From assembly GCF_003576455.2 (NCBI RefSeq), contig NZ_CP032869.1, positions 4,402,001 to 4,466,000 of the forward strand: 64,000 bases of DNA, given 5' to 3'. Below the pieces are notes generated by a model that was not told the DNA's origin, made no database searches, and worked only from the letters and a program-made list of their open reading frames with translations. A program made the position numbers and the translations under genes. This DNA comes from Mucilaginibacter celer (GTDB lineage: Bacteria; Bacteroidota; Bacteroidia; Sphingobacteriales; Sphingobacteriaceae). Position 1 is the stretch's first letter, and every line of letters begins with the position of its first letter. Shown here one piece after another: positions 6,511 through 14,967 of the stretch.

Positions 6511-8787
6511 TTAGCAGATCTGTACTTTTTGGTTGTATTTGTTGTACTCGTACTCCAGCTCAAAGGCTTTTAATACGGTAAGGTGCGATATCAAATAGGC
6601 CAATGTACTTTCAGCCCCCTGGTTACGGTTAATGCCTCCCGGAAGCAGGCCATCGCAACAGCCTTTGGTTTCATGATCATACAATGGCGCTCGCAGGGTA
6701 TTCTCGCCCAAAAACCATTTATAGCTCAAAAACATTTTTTCGATATACTGCGGAACCCTAAAAATCTGGTAAGCCTGGAAATGCATCAGCACCATTGCCA
6801 TGGTTTCAATAGCCTGCTGATCGAAGGTTGGGAAAGTGCCGCCGCGGTAGTACCAGCCATCGTTACCAACAGGGCTTAGATAACCGTTTGATAACGTAAG
6901 CTGATCGAGGAAGGCCATGGTTGCCAGAGCGATTGTTTTGGCTTCCTCATTGCCGGTTATCTCGCAGGAGTGCAGCAAAGCCAAAGGCAAAATAGCGTTA
7001 TCGTAGGTCATTTTTTCTTCAAACCACTGCCAATCATCAGATTGGGTATTGTTGTAAGCATCAATTAACGGCTGAGTTAAGTTGACCAATATTTTTACCA
7101 TCCCTTCATCTGTAGGGTAAGCCTGCAGGTATAAACTGATACCTATAATGGTATTTGCAACTCCCCTCAGATGCTTCAAAGTAGAAAAATGCGGCACCGA
7201 TTTATGGAAGATCTCCAAAGAAAACTCCCTGTACGAGTTACTGGCAGCGCAACTTATCAAATGCCCTAAAGCCCATATTGTACGGCCAAAGGAGTCTTCC
7301 GAACCTACCTCATCCAGGTATCTCCTGTCAAAACTCAGGAAATTACGAAAATTACCATCATCGGTTTGCATATAGTGGATATAGCTAAGGTATATGGGCA
7401 ACAATTCGAAAGCTTCGCGGCTTTTATTACGCTGATAGGCCATAAGGGCCATAATGAGCGCACGGGCATTATCATCCAGGCAATAACCCTCTTTTAAATT
7501 GGGGATGCCATATTTAGCGTGTTGTACAATGCCGGTATCATCGGTTAAGCGTAAAACATGGGTCAAGCTGAATTTCGGCAATATCTCCGGGTCGACAATG
7601 CTGTTGCGTAAAATTTTATCGCTAAAATCAAAACGGCTTAAAGCCTCCTGGGCCACTTTAATAAATTCGGCACCGATAACCGGCCAGCGTAAATGTAACC
7701 CGTATTGGTAAGCGTTTTCTTTTAGTTCGGCAAGTACTCTATCCTGATCAAGCAGTTCGATTACGATTTCGGCTAATGCTTCCGAATTTTTAAAATCGAA
7801 CAGGCGACCGCGTTTATCGGCCAGCAATTCTGTAGCATGCCAGTATGGTGTTGATACCACAGCGGCTCCTGCTCCTACCGCGTAGGATAAGGTACCGCTG
7901 GTTATCTGCGCCTCGTTTAAATATGGGGTTACATAAATTTCGCAAGCAGTTAAGTAATTCACCAGCTCCTCTTCCGAAACAAATTTGGCAATGAAAGCCA
8001 AATTTTTTGAAACACCTAATTGCGTGGCAAGTGATTTTAAATGGTCGCGGTATTCCTCTCCCGAATTTTTAATTACCCCCGGGTGGGTATTACCCAACAC
8101 CACATACATCACGTCGGGATGTTTTTCAACTATTTTCGGCAGTGCTTTTACAACCGTTTCCAAACCTTTATTGCGGCTTAGTAAACCGAAGGTTAACATT
8201 ACCCTTTTATTTTTAAAAGCTGAGAGATTTTTTACCGGGTTATCAGCTGGCGCCTCTACATCAGGTACACCATGTTCAATAATTTGGATCTTGTCTACAG
8301 GGATCTCATATATCGAGGTTAAAAACTCTACAGCCCTTTTGCTCATCACAATAATCTTTGACGATTGCTCGGCTATCTCACGGATAATAATACGCTGTAC
8401 ATAGCTCGGATCTTTTAATACGGTATGTAAAATAGAGATCAGCGGTTTCTCTAAGCGATTAATGAGCGGCAAAATATAAATACCGCTTTCGCCGCCGTAA
8501 ATACCAAACTCATGCTCCATAATACATACATCGGCATTACTGGTGTTGATGTAGTTTGCCGCGCGGATATAATCTTTTTGATGATTTTGACGGATAACAT
8601 ATTTCACCTCCTCCGGGTATTCATATTCCTGCAAATTTTCCGAATCGTTAAGCGCTACAACAAAGCCGTTTTGCGCCAGAGTTTTTCTATCAGGAAAATT
8701 TGAGCTGATGGCGTGCATCAGATTATTATTAAACGTTGCTAAACCGCACTCGCGGGGTGGATAGGTTGATATATATGCTATTTTCAT
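6511..8787 (-). CDS. Two-domain glycosyltransferase (GT4 plus C-terminal helical domain)
   Basis: A 758-aa protein. Residues 1 to about 385 form a complete GT4 domain: MKIAYISTYPPRECGLATF at the N-terminus, LTFGLLSRNKGLE at the domain junction, then the donor site region with YLNEAQITSGTLSYAVGAG. Residues about 395-750 are a separate domain rich in helices and Trp/Tyr (WALGHLI, DDWQWFEEKMTYDNAILPLALLHS, WYYRGG, FDQQAIETMAMV). It resembles an (alpha/alpha)6-barrel of glycoside-processing enzymes, which I infer from pattern only. Such double-length GTs are known in Bacteroidetes GT-GT-GH130 clusters. It is the first gene of a two-gene operon. Confidence 0.88.
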   Translation of the reverse strand: MKIAYISTYPPRECGLATFNNNLMHAISSNFPDRKTLAQNGFVVALNDSENLQEYEYPEEVKYVIRQNHQKDYIRAANYINTSNADVCIMEHEFGIYGGESGIYILPLINRLEKPLISILHTVLKDPSYVQRIIIREIAEQSSKIIVMSKRAVEFLTSIYEIPVDKIQIIEHGVPDVEAPADNPVKNLSAFKNKRVMLTFGLLSRNKGLETVVKALPKIVEKHPDVMYVVLGNTHPGVIKNSGEEYRDHLKSLATQLGVSKNLAFIAKFVSEEELVNYLTACEIYVTPYLNEAQITSGTLSYAVGAGAAVVSTPYWHATELLADKRGRLFDFKNSEALAEIVIELLDQDRVLAELKENAYQYGLHLRWPVIGAEFIKVAQEALSRFDFSDKILRNSIVDPEILPKFSLTHVLRLTDDTGIVQHAKYGIPNLKEGYCLDDNARALIMALMAYQRNKSREAFELLPIYLSYIHYMQTDDGNFRNFLSFDRRYLDEVGSEDSFGRTIWALGHLISCAASNSYREFSLEIFHKSVPHFSTLKHLRGVANTIIGISLYLQAYPTDEGMVKILVNLTQPLIDAYNNTQSDDWQWFEEKMTYDNAILPLALLHSCEITGNEEAKTIALATMAFLDQLTLSNGYLSPVGNDGWYYRGGTFPTFDQQAIETMAMVLMHFQAYQIFRVPQYIEKMFLSYKWFLGENTLRAPLYDHETKGCCDGLLPGGINRNQGAESTLAYLISHLTVLKAFELEYEYNKYNQKVQIC

Positions 8788-9324
8788 AAGTAGATAGAGT
8801 AGATGCTATTCTGTTTGTTTTTACAAGATTTTTAATTAATTGTAAAACACGCGTGACCATTAAAAAGAACATTTGGTGACCAGATTTATTGCATTTACAA
8901 CACCAAAAGCCCAATTTTACCGGGTATTGCTATAAATGCACAAACCGTACCAATTTAATTCAAACAAAAATTTAGCGGTTTTATAACAGGGAAGTTACGG
9001 GAGGAAATAAATGTGATTTTTTAAAGATCCGGTTAAAACTGCAATATGGAGTTGCAAGTTTAATTGTTTTGCCCCTCCGGGGCAATAAAAAGGGTGGAGT
9101 TTGCTGTTGCTACAAAGCTTTTGCACCTCTGGTGCATTTTATATTAGACCGGATAAGGAAAATCCCAGAGGGGTTAAAGCTTTGTAGCAAAAAATAAAAA
9201 CAGAAAATAACCCCAGAGGGGTTAAAGGTTTGTAGCAAAAGAGTAAAAACAGAAGAGAACCCCAGAGGGGTTCAACTCAACCAGGACATGCCTTCGATAT
9301 GACACGAAAACTTCAATAGAAAGT
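8788..9324. repeat. Gap with short palindromes and a 48-bp tandem repeat (family E)
   Basis: After about 270 bp of AT-rich DNA with no recognised signal come the palindromes GCCCCTCCGGGGC (around 9072-9084) and GCACCTCTGGTGC (9123-9135). Then follow about 2.3 tandem units of 48-49 bp beginning CCCAGAGGGGTTAAAG at 9164, 9212 and 9261, each containing TTTGTAGCAAAA. Related words (AGAGGTGCAAAAGCTTTGTAG) recur at 49051-49205. The short ORF over 8729-8914 is not coding-like. Confidence 0.75.
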
Positions 9325-10515
9325 TTATTTTGTATAATAATCCACAGCCTCAATAATAACTGCACAGGCTTTCCTGATCTCATCATGCGTAATGATCAGC
9401 GGTGGTGCCAGCCTCATCGAGTTGCTGCAATGTAGAAACCAATCGGTTATTACACCGTTTTCAATGCAGCGATCTATTATTTTTTTATTCAGATCGAAGT
9501 TTTCCAGTTCGGCGGCAAGCATCAGGCCTTTGCCCCTCACCTCTTTGATAGCGGGGTGAACCAATAGCGAACGGAACAATGCTTCTTTTTCGGCTACGCC
9601 GGAAACCAGATCATTATCCAACAAAAACTCCAACGCGGCTAATCCCGCTGCACAGCAAACCGGGTGCCCTCCAAAAGTGGTGATATGACCGAGGATAGGA
9701 TTTTCCTTCAGCACATCCATAATTTGGCTTGATGAAATAAACGCACCTATCGGCATGCCGCCTCCCAAAGCTTTGGCCAGTAACAGAATATCGGGCACAA
9801 TATCAAAATGCTCAAAAGCAAATAGCCTGCCCGTACGACCGAATGCTGCCTGGATCTCATCTAATATCAGCAGTGTACCTGTTTCTGTACAACGGGCGCG
9901 CAAAGCCTGCATATAGGCTACATCAGGCACGCGGATACCGGCCTCGCCCTGTACGGTTTCTATAATAACGCAGGCTGTTTGTTCGGTTATTAATTGAAGA
10001 TCATCAACCTCATTAAAACGAATAAAATTAATCCCAGGCAACAGCGGACGGTAAGCTTTCTTAAATTCCTCGTTACCCATTACACTTAACGCGCCGTTGG
10101 TGCTACCATGATATGAATTATAACATGAAATAATCTGGCTTCTGCCGGTAAAACGTTTGGCCAATTTCAAAGCTCCCTCCACCGCCTCGGCACCTGAGTT
10201 AGTAAAATACACCGACTGCAAATTATCCGGCAGTACTGAGACCAGTTTTTCGGCAAAACGTACCTGCGGGGTTTGTACGTACTCGCCGTAAACCATCAGG
10301 TGCATGTATTTATCAACCTGCTGTTTAATGGCATCGATAACATACGGGTTGCTGTGGCCTAAACTGCTTACGCCAATGCCGGATATCAGATCAATATACG
10401 GCTTGCCCTCCGCGTTGTACATGTAGATGCCTTCGGCGCGTTCAAACTCGAGTAATAGCGGGAAATTTGTGGTTTGAGCGTTATTGGCTAAAAAAAGCTG
10501 GCGAAGAGTGGTCAT
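9325..10515 (-). CDS. Class III pyridoxal-phosphate aminotransferase
   Basis: A 396-aa PLP enzyme of the acetylornithine/ornithine/4-aminobutyrate aminotransferase group. Motifs include FTNSGAEAVEGALKLAK (residues 104-120), which binds the cofactor phosphate, the LLILDEIQAAFGRTGR segment with Asp219, and the Schiff-base Lys248 in AKALGGGMPIGAF. The length is typical. It is not in an arg cluster, so the substrate (ornithine, acetylornithine or another omega-amine) cannot be assigned. A family A palindrome separates it from the operon on its right, and it appears to be transcribed alone. Confidence 0.9.
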   Translation of the reverse strand: MTTLRQLFLANNAQTTNFPLLLEFERAEGIYMYNAEGKPYIDLISGIGVSSLGHSNPYVIDAIKQQVDKYMHLMVYGEYVQTPQVRFAEKLVSVLPDNLQSVYFTNSGAEAVEGALKLAKRFTGRSQIISCYNSYHGSTNGALSVMGNEEFKKAYRPLLPGINFIRFNEVDDLQLITEQTACVIIETVQGEAGIRVPDVAYMQALRARCTETGTLLILDEIQAAFGRTGRLFAFEHFDIVPDILLLAKALGGGMPIGAFISSSQIMDVLKENPILGHITTFGGHPVCCAAGLAALEFLLDNDLVSGVAEKEALFRSLLVHPAIKEVRGKGLMLAAELENFDLNKKIIDRCIENGVITDWFLHCSNSMRLAPPLIITHDEIRKACAVIIEAVDYYTK

Positions 10516-10583
10516 GATGATTAGTTCTAAGTCTTAAGTTTAAGATCTTGAGTCGTTTTCAGGAGCAATTGTTATCTAACAGC

Positions 10584-10665
10584 CGTCATTGCGAGGTACG
10601 AAGCAATCCCCGATTTGCAGGTCCGCCCTGTACAGTTTGGGATTGCTTCGTGCCTCGCAATGACG
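10584..10665. repeat. Palindromic repeat, family A, copy 2
   Basis: An 82-bp element with near-perfect arms: CGTCATTGCGAGGTACGAAG at the left, and its complement with one difference at the right end. The core is about 25 bp. It sits between two minus-strand transcription units. The short ORF across it (10548-10778) is a product of the repeat and is not counted as a gene. Confidence 0.85.
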
Positions 10666-10689
10666 CCTCGGGAGATATTACCGACAAAG

Positions 10690-10723
10690 ATAAACTAAAA
10701 CAGATGGACGAAAATCCATCTGT
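10690..10723 (-). terminator. Putative terminator of the sigma-factor operon
   Basis: A 9-bp stem ACAGATGGA (10700-10708) / TCCATCTGT (10715-10723) with loop CGAAAA. Read on the minus strand it is followed by TTTTAGTTTAT. It lies 79 bp beyond the stop of the Spy-like gene. Confidence 0.6.
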
Positions 10724-10801
10724 AATGTTATTTAAAATACTTTTGATCTTTAAAAAGAAGAGAGTATCTAATCTCTAAACTCCAACCTCTAATCACTAAC
10801 C

Positions 10802-11308
10802 TCAATTCCCCGCTCTCTCACTCCGCTCGCTCAACTGTTTAATGAGTTCATCATTAAACTCCTGTTCGCTTTTGTACAGGATGCTCACCTTTTCGGGTGG
10901 AAGGATTTTGGAGAACGAATCGCGGTAGCGTTTGCGGATGCCTACCAGTTGGCTTTCGTAATAAATTTCTTTATCTATTTGCTCGGTACCGTTGGCAGAT
11001 GAGTTGGAGTTATTTAAACGTTTCAGGATGCGTACAGCTGTTAGTTCCTGCTGGTACTGGTTGTACAGCGGCCAAAATTTGTTGGCTTCATCGTCGGTTA
11101 AATCAAGCTGCCTGCTGATGTATCGGTTACGGGCGGCTTCAAGCTTTTTACCCATCGCTCCCTTTCTGTTACCATTAGGGCGTACGGGATTAAGCTCGGG
11201 CCGGGTAGGTGTTTGAGCGGGTACGAAGCGGTTTACCTGCGCCTGCCCCTCATAGCCTATCGCCATAACAAATAACACAATACAAATATGCCTGATCCAA
11301 ATACTCAT
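10802..11308 (-). CDS. Spy/CpxP-like periplasmic protein
   Basis: A 168-aa exported protein with an N-terminal signal peptide (residues 1 to about 23, ending GYEGQAQ). A Pro/Arg-rich linker follows, then a helical domain with LDLTDDEANKFWPLYNQYQQ and KILPPEKVSILYKSEQEF. The LTxxEA...W..Y pattern resembles the LTxxQ helices of Spy/CpxP periplasmic chaperones or stress sensors. It ends in a charged helix. It is the last gene of the ECF sigma operon, 18 bp after the repeat membrane protein, so it is likely made with them and may feed an envelope signal to the system. That role is inference. Confidence 0.75.
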   Translation of the reverse strand: MSIWIRHICIVLFVMAIGYEGQAQVNRFVPAQTPTRPELNPVRPNGNRKGAMGKKLEAARNRYISRQLDLTDDEANKFWPLYNQYQQELTAVRILKRLNNSNSSANGTEQIDKEIYYESQLVGIRKRYRDSFSKILPPEKVSILYKSEQEFNDELIKQLSERSERAGN

Positions 11309-11326
11309 TAAATGTTGTTCTCCTGT

Positions 11327-12364
11327 TTAATTATCTATATAATCCGACAGATCTTCGTCTGCATTGCTTGCATTGCCTTTTTGGTTCGCATCCATCAGTG
11401 TACGGGTGTCGCTGGCGTCCATGTGTAACTGAAGGTAGCTTCTTATTTCATCAACCGGTACGGATGATACCTCTTCGTGCAAATAAGAGTGGTTATGATC
11501 CGGAGCCTGGATATCGCCCCTGAAAATAACACCTACACCCAGTATCAAAGCAAAACAAGCCGCGGTAGCATACCTGATGGTTGGCGAAGCCCAAAGCTTC
11601 CTCACCATGCCTTTTTTCTGAACAGGTTTATTTTTGTTGATGCTTACAACATTATCAGGTTCAAGCACAACTTCTACCCCGGCATTAACGGTTTTATCCA
11701 GTATGCGCTGGTTAAGCTGCTCAAAGTAGTTCATCGGCACAACAAAACCTTCTTCTTCCATATTCATGGCTTCCTCAACCGCTATGCGGCTTTGGATGTT
11801 GGCGCTCAGCTCCTCAAAATAGTTTTCAGGAACCCTAAACCCCTCATCGCCCATGGCTTCTTCAATGGCTATCCGGCTTTGAATGTTGCTGCTCAGTTCG
11901 TCAAAATAACCTTCCGGCACTGTAAAACCTTCATCACTCATGGCCTCCTCAACCGCTATGCGGCTTTGGATATTGCTGCTCAGCTCGTTAAAATAATTAT
12001 CGGGCACCGTAAAGCCCTCGCCCGCATCTATGGCTTCATCAACCACAATACGGCTTTTGATGTTGCTGCTTAGCTCATCAAAGTAGTTTTCGGGTACGGT
12101 AAACCCCGAATCTCCGGCGCTAAAAGCACTTTCAATATTTATACGGCTCTGGATGTTGCTCTTTAACTCGTCGAAGTAGTTCTGCGGTACAGTGTAACCT
12201 GCAGATGGATAATTTTTTAATCCCTCAAGCCTTATGCGTGTTGTAATGTGCTGCGCTAACTCATGAAAATAGCCTTCAGGCACTGTGAACGGGTTAGTTG
12301 TGCTAACCTGTTTCAGCGCGATGAAATCATCCAGCCATTCCCTATTGTCCATATCGCTTTTCAT
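11327..12364 (-). CDS. Membrane protein with seven VPxxYFxxL repeats, putative anti-sigma factor
   Basis: A 345-aa protein from the ATG at 12364 (an upstream TTG at 12370 would add two residues). Residues 27-225 hold seven copies of a 29-31-residue unit, (F/Y)xVPxxYFxxLxxxIxxRI, starting at about 27, 57, 88, 118, 147, 176 and 207. The centre copies are nearly identical. One membrane helix follows at about 264-281 (YATAACFALILGVGVIF), after a basic KKGMVRK segment, then a short His/Asp-rich C-terminal tail. This arrangement and its position directly behind an ECF sigma gene suggest an anti-sigma or sigma-partner role. It lacks a recognisable zinc-binding anti-sigma motif, so this is inferred from context only. 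Confidence 0.75.
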   Translation of the reverse strand: MKSDMDNREWLDDFIALKQVSTTNPFTVPEGYFHELAQHITTRIRLEGLKNYPSAGYTVPQNYFDELKSNIQSRINIESAFSAGDSGFTVPENYFDELSSNIKSRIVVDEAIDAGEGFTVPDNYFNELSSNIQSRIAVEEAMSDEGFTVPEGYFDELSSNIQSRIAIEEAMGDEGFRVPENYFEELSANIQSRIAVEEAMNMEEEGFVVPMNYFEQLNQRILDKTVNAGVEVVLEPDNVVSINKNKPVQKKGMVRKLWASPTIRYATAACFALILGVGVIFRGDIQAPDHNHSYLHEEVSSVPVDEIRSYLQLHMDASDTRTLMDANQKGNASNADEDLSDYIDN

Positions 12365-12415
12365 ACACAACTATAGATTGGTATAGTGCTAAAAGGTTTA
12401 ACGTAAATTAAAAAA

Positions 12416-12970
12416 TTAATCTTTTCCCAGCAAGTGCGCCTCTATCTTCTTGACTGCCAGGTGAAAAGATGCTTTTAAAGCCCCAACACTGGTACCCAAA
12501 ACCTGCGACATTTCCTCATACTTCATGTCTTCATAGTATTTCATATTGAAAACAAGCCGTTGTTTTTCGGGCAGGGTAAGCAGGGCTTCCTGTAGTTTAC
12601 GCTGCGCCGCGTCGCCGTTAAAATAGGTCGAGTCGGCCAGTGTATCGGCCAGCTCGTAAGCAACATCATCCAACGGTATATTATTTTTCTGTTTTTTCTT
12701 GTTCAGAAAAGTAATACACTCGTTGGATGCTATCCTGTACATCCAGGTGTACAGTTGCGCGTCGTTTCTGAAACCGGCAAGGTTTTTCCAAACCTTTACA
12801 AAAACATCCTGAACAAGGTCATCCGCGTCGTCATGATCAACAACCATGCGGCGGATGTGCCAGTATATTTTCTGCTGGTACTTTTTCAACAACAGGTTAA
12901 ACGCCTCATTCCGGGTCTTTTCGTCCTGGAATTTGCTTAATATTTCTGAATCTTCAACCTGTACCGACAT
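12416..12970 (-). CDS. ECF-subfamily RNA polymerase sigma factor
   Basis: A 184-aa sigma70-family protein with only regions 2 and 4. Region 2 has DDADDLVQDVFVKVWKNL and the -10-reading helix AQLYTWMYRIASNECI. Region 4 is LPEKQRLVFNMKYYEDMKYEEMSQVLGTSVGALKASFHLAVKKI, with a clear helix-turn-helix. The start at 12970 is the natural one. It is the first of three tightly spaced genes with the seven-repeat membrane protein and the Spy-like protein, forming a probable envelope-signal cassette. The cassette begins 31 bp after the transketolase C-terminal gene, so read-through from that operon is also possible. Confidence 0.93.
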   Translation of the reverse strand: MSVQVEDSEILSKFQDEKTRNEAFNLLLKKYQQKIYWHIRRMVVDHDDADDLVQDVFVKVWKNLAGFRNDAQLYTWMYRIASNECITFLNKKKQKNNIPLDDVAYELADTLADSTYFNGDAAQRKLQEALLTLPEKQRLVFNMKYYEDMKYEEMSQVLGTSVGALKASFHLAVKKIEAHLLGKD

Positions 12971-13001
12971 TTTTTAGAATTTTATTAATGTTAAAGGTTT
13001 A

Positions 13002-13967
13002 TTAAGCCTTTTTGTTTTTTCTTTCGATCGCCTTTTTAGCTGCTGCCACAATATGCTCTGCATCCAGGCCATATTTGGTCATCAGTTGTGCAGGCGTACC
13101 GCTTTCGCCAAAGCTGTCGTTAACAGCTACGTACTCTTGCGGGGTTGGGTTGTGTACAGCCAATACTTGTGCAACGCTATCACCCAAACCACCTAAACGG
13201 TTATGCTCTTCGGCTGTAACTACGCAACCGGTTTTAGCTACAGATTTTAATATAGCCTCAGCATCAAGAGGTTTAATGGTGTGGATGTTAATAATCTCGG
13301 CATCGATACCTTCTTCAGCCAGTTTCTCACCAGCCAAAATAGCTTCCCATACCAGGTGACCGGTGGCGAAGATACTTACATCAGCACCTTCATTAACCAT
13401 CCAGGCTTTACCAATTTCAAATTTCTGATCAGCATCGGTAAAGATCGGAACAACCGGGCGACCGAAACGTAAATAAACCGGGCCTTCGTACTCGGCAATA
13501 GCCATAGTAGCAGCTTTGGTTTGGTTATAATCGCAAGGGTTAATCACAGTCATGCCTGGTAACATTTTCATCAGGCCGATATCCTCCAGAATCTGGTGGG
13601 TAGCGCCATCCTCGCCCAAAGTTAAACCAGCGTGTGAAGCGCAAATTTTAACGTTTTTGTTTGAGTAAGCTACCGATTGACGGATCTGATCGTAAACACG
13701 GCCTGTAGAGAAGTTAGCAAATGTACCGGTGAAAGGAATTTTACCGCCAATGGTCATACCGGCAGCAATACCGATCATGTTAGCTTCGGCAATACCTGTT
13801 TGTACAAAACGCTCAGGAAATTCATTAATAAAATCCTGCATTTTTAACGAGCCTACAAGGTCGGCACAAAGGGCAACAACCTGGTCGTTTTTTCTGCCGG
13901 CTTCCAGCAACCCGGCACCAAAGCCCGAGCGGGTATCTTTTTTATCTGTGTAAGTGTATTTTTTCAT
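13002..13967 (-). CDS. Transketolase, C-terminal subunit
   Basis: A 321-aa protein matching the pyrimidine-binding and C-terminal domains of transketolase: GFGAGLLEAGRKND at the start, the GIAEANMIGIAAGM loop carrying the Glu that activates thiamine diphosphate, and the C-terminal GDSVAQVLA region. It needs the N-terminal subunit encoded just upstream to form an active enzyme of the non-oxidative pentose phosphate pathway. Split transketolases are common in Bacteroidetes and archaea, so this is not a frameshift. The 101-bp gap to its partner contains a perfect 20-bp palindrome (14039-14058). Confidence 0.93.
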   Translation of the reverse strand: MKKYTYTDKKDTRSGFGAGLLEAGRKNDQVVALCADLVGSLKMQDFINEFPERFVQTGIAEANMIGIAAGMTIGGKIPFTGTFANFSTGRVYDQIRQSVAYSNKNVKICASHAGLTLGEDGATHQILEDIGLMKMLPGMTVINPCDYNQTKAATMAIAEYEGPVYLRFGRPVVPIFTDADQKFEIGKAWMVNEGADVSIFATGHLVWEAILAGEKLAEEGIDAEIINIHTIKPLDAEAILKSVAKTGCVVTAEEHNRLGGLGDSVAQVLAVHNPTPQEYVAVNDSFGESGTPAQLMTKYGLDAEHIVAAAKKAIERKNKKA

Positions 13968-14038
13968 TGCTCAAATTCCCTCCACAATAGCGAGGGATCG
14001 AATTAAATCGTGATAAATTAAACTGATGTTCTAACGCT

Positions 14039-14058
14039 CCTCCGTTAGCTAACGGAGG
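14039..14058. other. Perfect 20-bp palindrome between the transketolase halves
   Basis: CCTCCGTTAG followed by CTAACGGAGG. There is no T-run after it on the minus strand, so it is not an obvious terminator. It could tune the ratio of the two subunits or stabilise mRNA ends. Confidence 0.5.
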
Positions 14059-14068
14059 CCCGGGGGGC

Positions 14069-14914
14069 TTAATAATCGCCCAGTGTTTCCTCTAACTGAT
14101 CTAAAGCCAGTTTAAGCTGCTCATCATTTGGCGCAATACCGTGCCATTTGTGGCTGCCCACCATAAAGTCGACACCGTAACCCATTTCGGTATGCATCAA
14201 AATCATAATTGGTTTACCTTGTCCGGTACGGCTTTTTGCTTCTTCAAGCACTTTAACCACATCGGCCATATCATTACCTTTCATATCCAATACATCCCAG
14301 CCAAAAGCTTCCCATTTAGCACGAAGATCGCCTAATGAAAGTACCTTTTTGGTAGGGCCATCAATTTGCTGACCGTTAACATCAATGGTAGAGATCAGGT
14401 TATCAACATGATTATGAGGCGCAAACATCGCAGCTTCCCAAATTTGGCCTTCCTGGATCTCGCCGTCACCATGCAGGGTGAACACTAATGATTTATCACC
14501 ATTTAATTTTTTTGCAAGCGCCGCGCCGATAGCTACCGATAAGCCCTGACCTAATGAGCCCGAAGCGATACGTACGCCCGGAAGATGCTCGTGCGTAGTT
14601 GGGTGACCTTGCAAACGTGAGTTCAGTTTACGGAAGGTTGCCAACTCGGCTTTATCAAAGTAACCGGCGTGTGCCAATGTGCTGTAAAACACCGGCGAAA
14701 TGTGACCGTTTGACAGGAAGAACAAGTCTTCGCCAATACCGTCCATGTTAAATTTAGGGTCGTGGTTCATTACCGAAAAATACAATGCGGTAAAGAAATC
14801 AGTACAGCCCAATGAGCCGCCCGGGTGGCCCGACTGGCAGCCGTGTACCATACGTACAATGTCGCGCCTGATCTGCGACGCGGTTTTTTCTAATGTTTGT
14901 AAGTCTGCTTTCAT
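14069..14914 (-). CDS. Transketolase, N-terminal subunit
   Basis: A 281-aa protein matching the thiamine-diphosphate-binding domain of transketolase. It has HGCQSGHPGGSLGCTDFFTAL near the N-terminus and the ThDP motif GDGEIQEGQIWEA...NLISTIDVNGQQIDG. With the following gene it makes up a complete transketolase, moving two-carbon units between sugar phosphates in the cytoplasm. It lies 53 bp after the Bcp peroxiredoxin gene and is read in the same direction. Confidence 0.93.
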   Translation of the reverse strand: MKADLQTLEKTASQIRRDIVRMVHGCQSGHPGGSLGCTDFFTALYFSVMNHDPKFNMDGIGEDLFFLSNGHISPVFYSTLAHAGYFDKAELATFRKLNSRLQGHPTTHEHLPGVRIASGSLGQGLSVAIGAALAKKLNGDKSLVFTLHGDGEIQEGQIWEAAMFAPHNHVDNLISTIDVNGQQIDGPTKKVLSLGDLRAKWEAFGWDVLDMKGNDMADVVKVLEEAKSRTGQGKPIMILMHTEMGYGVDFMVGSHKWHGIAPNDEQLKLALDQLEETLGDY

Positions 14915-14967
14915 TAATTGGATTATAGGGAATGCTAAAGTAGCTATTATGATTGTGTTTTTAACAC

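Noticed and set aside
8729-8914. 61-aa open reading frame on the minus strand
   Set aside because: It overlaps the start of the glycosyltransferase gene in another frame and has no recognisable feature.
10548-10778. 76-aa open reading frame on the plus strand
   Set aside because: It runs through the family A palindrome, has no family resemblance and is spread over repeat sequence.
13002-14914. Frameshifted single transketolase
   Set aside because: The two halves have proper start and stop codons and a 101-bp gap; separate subunits are normal in this phylum.
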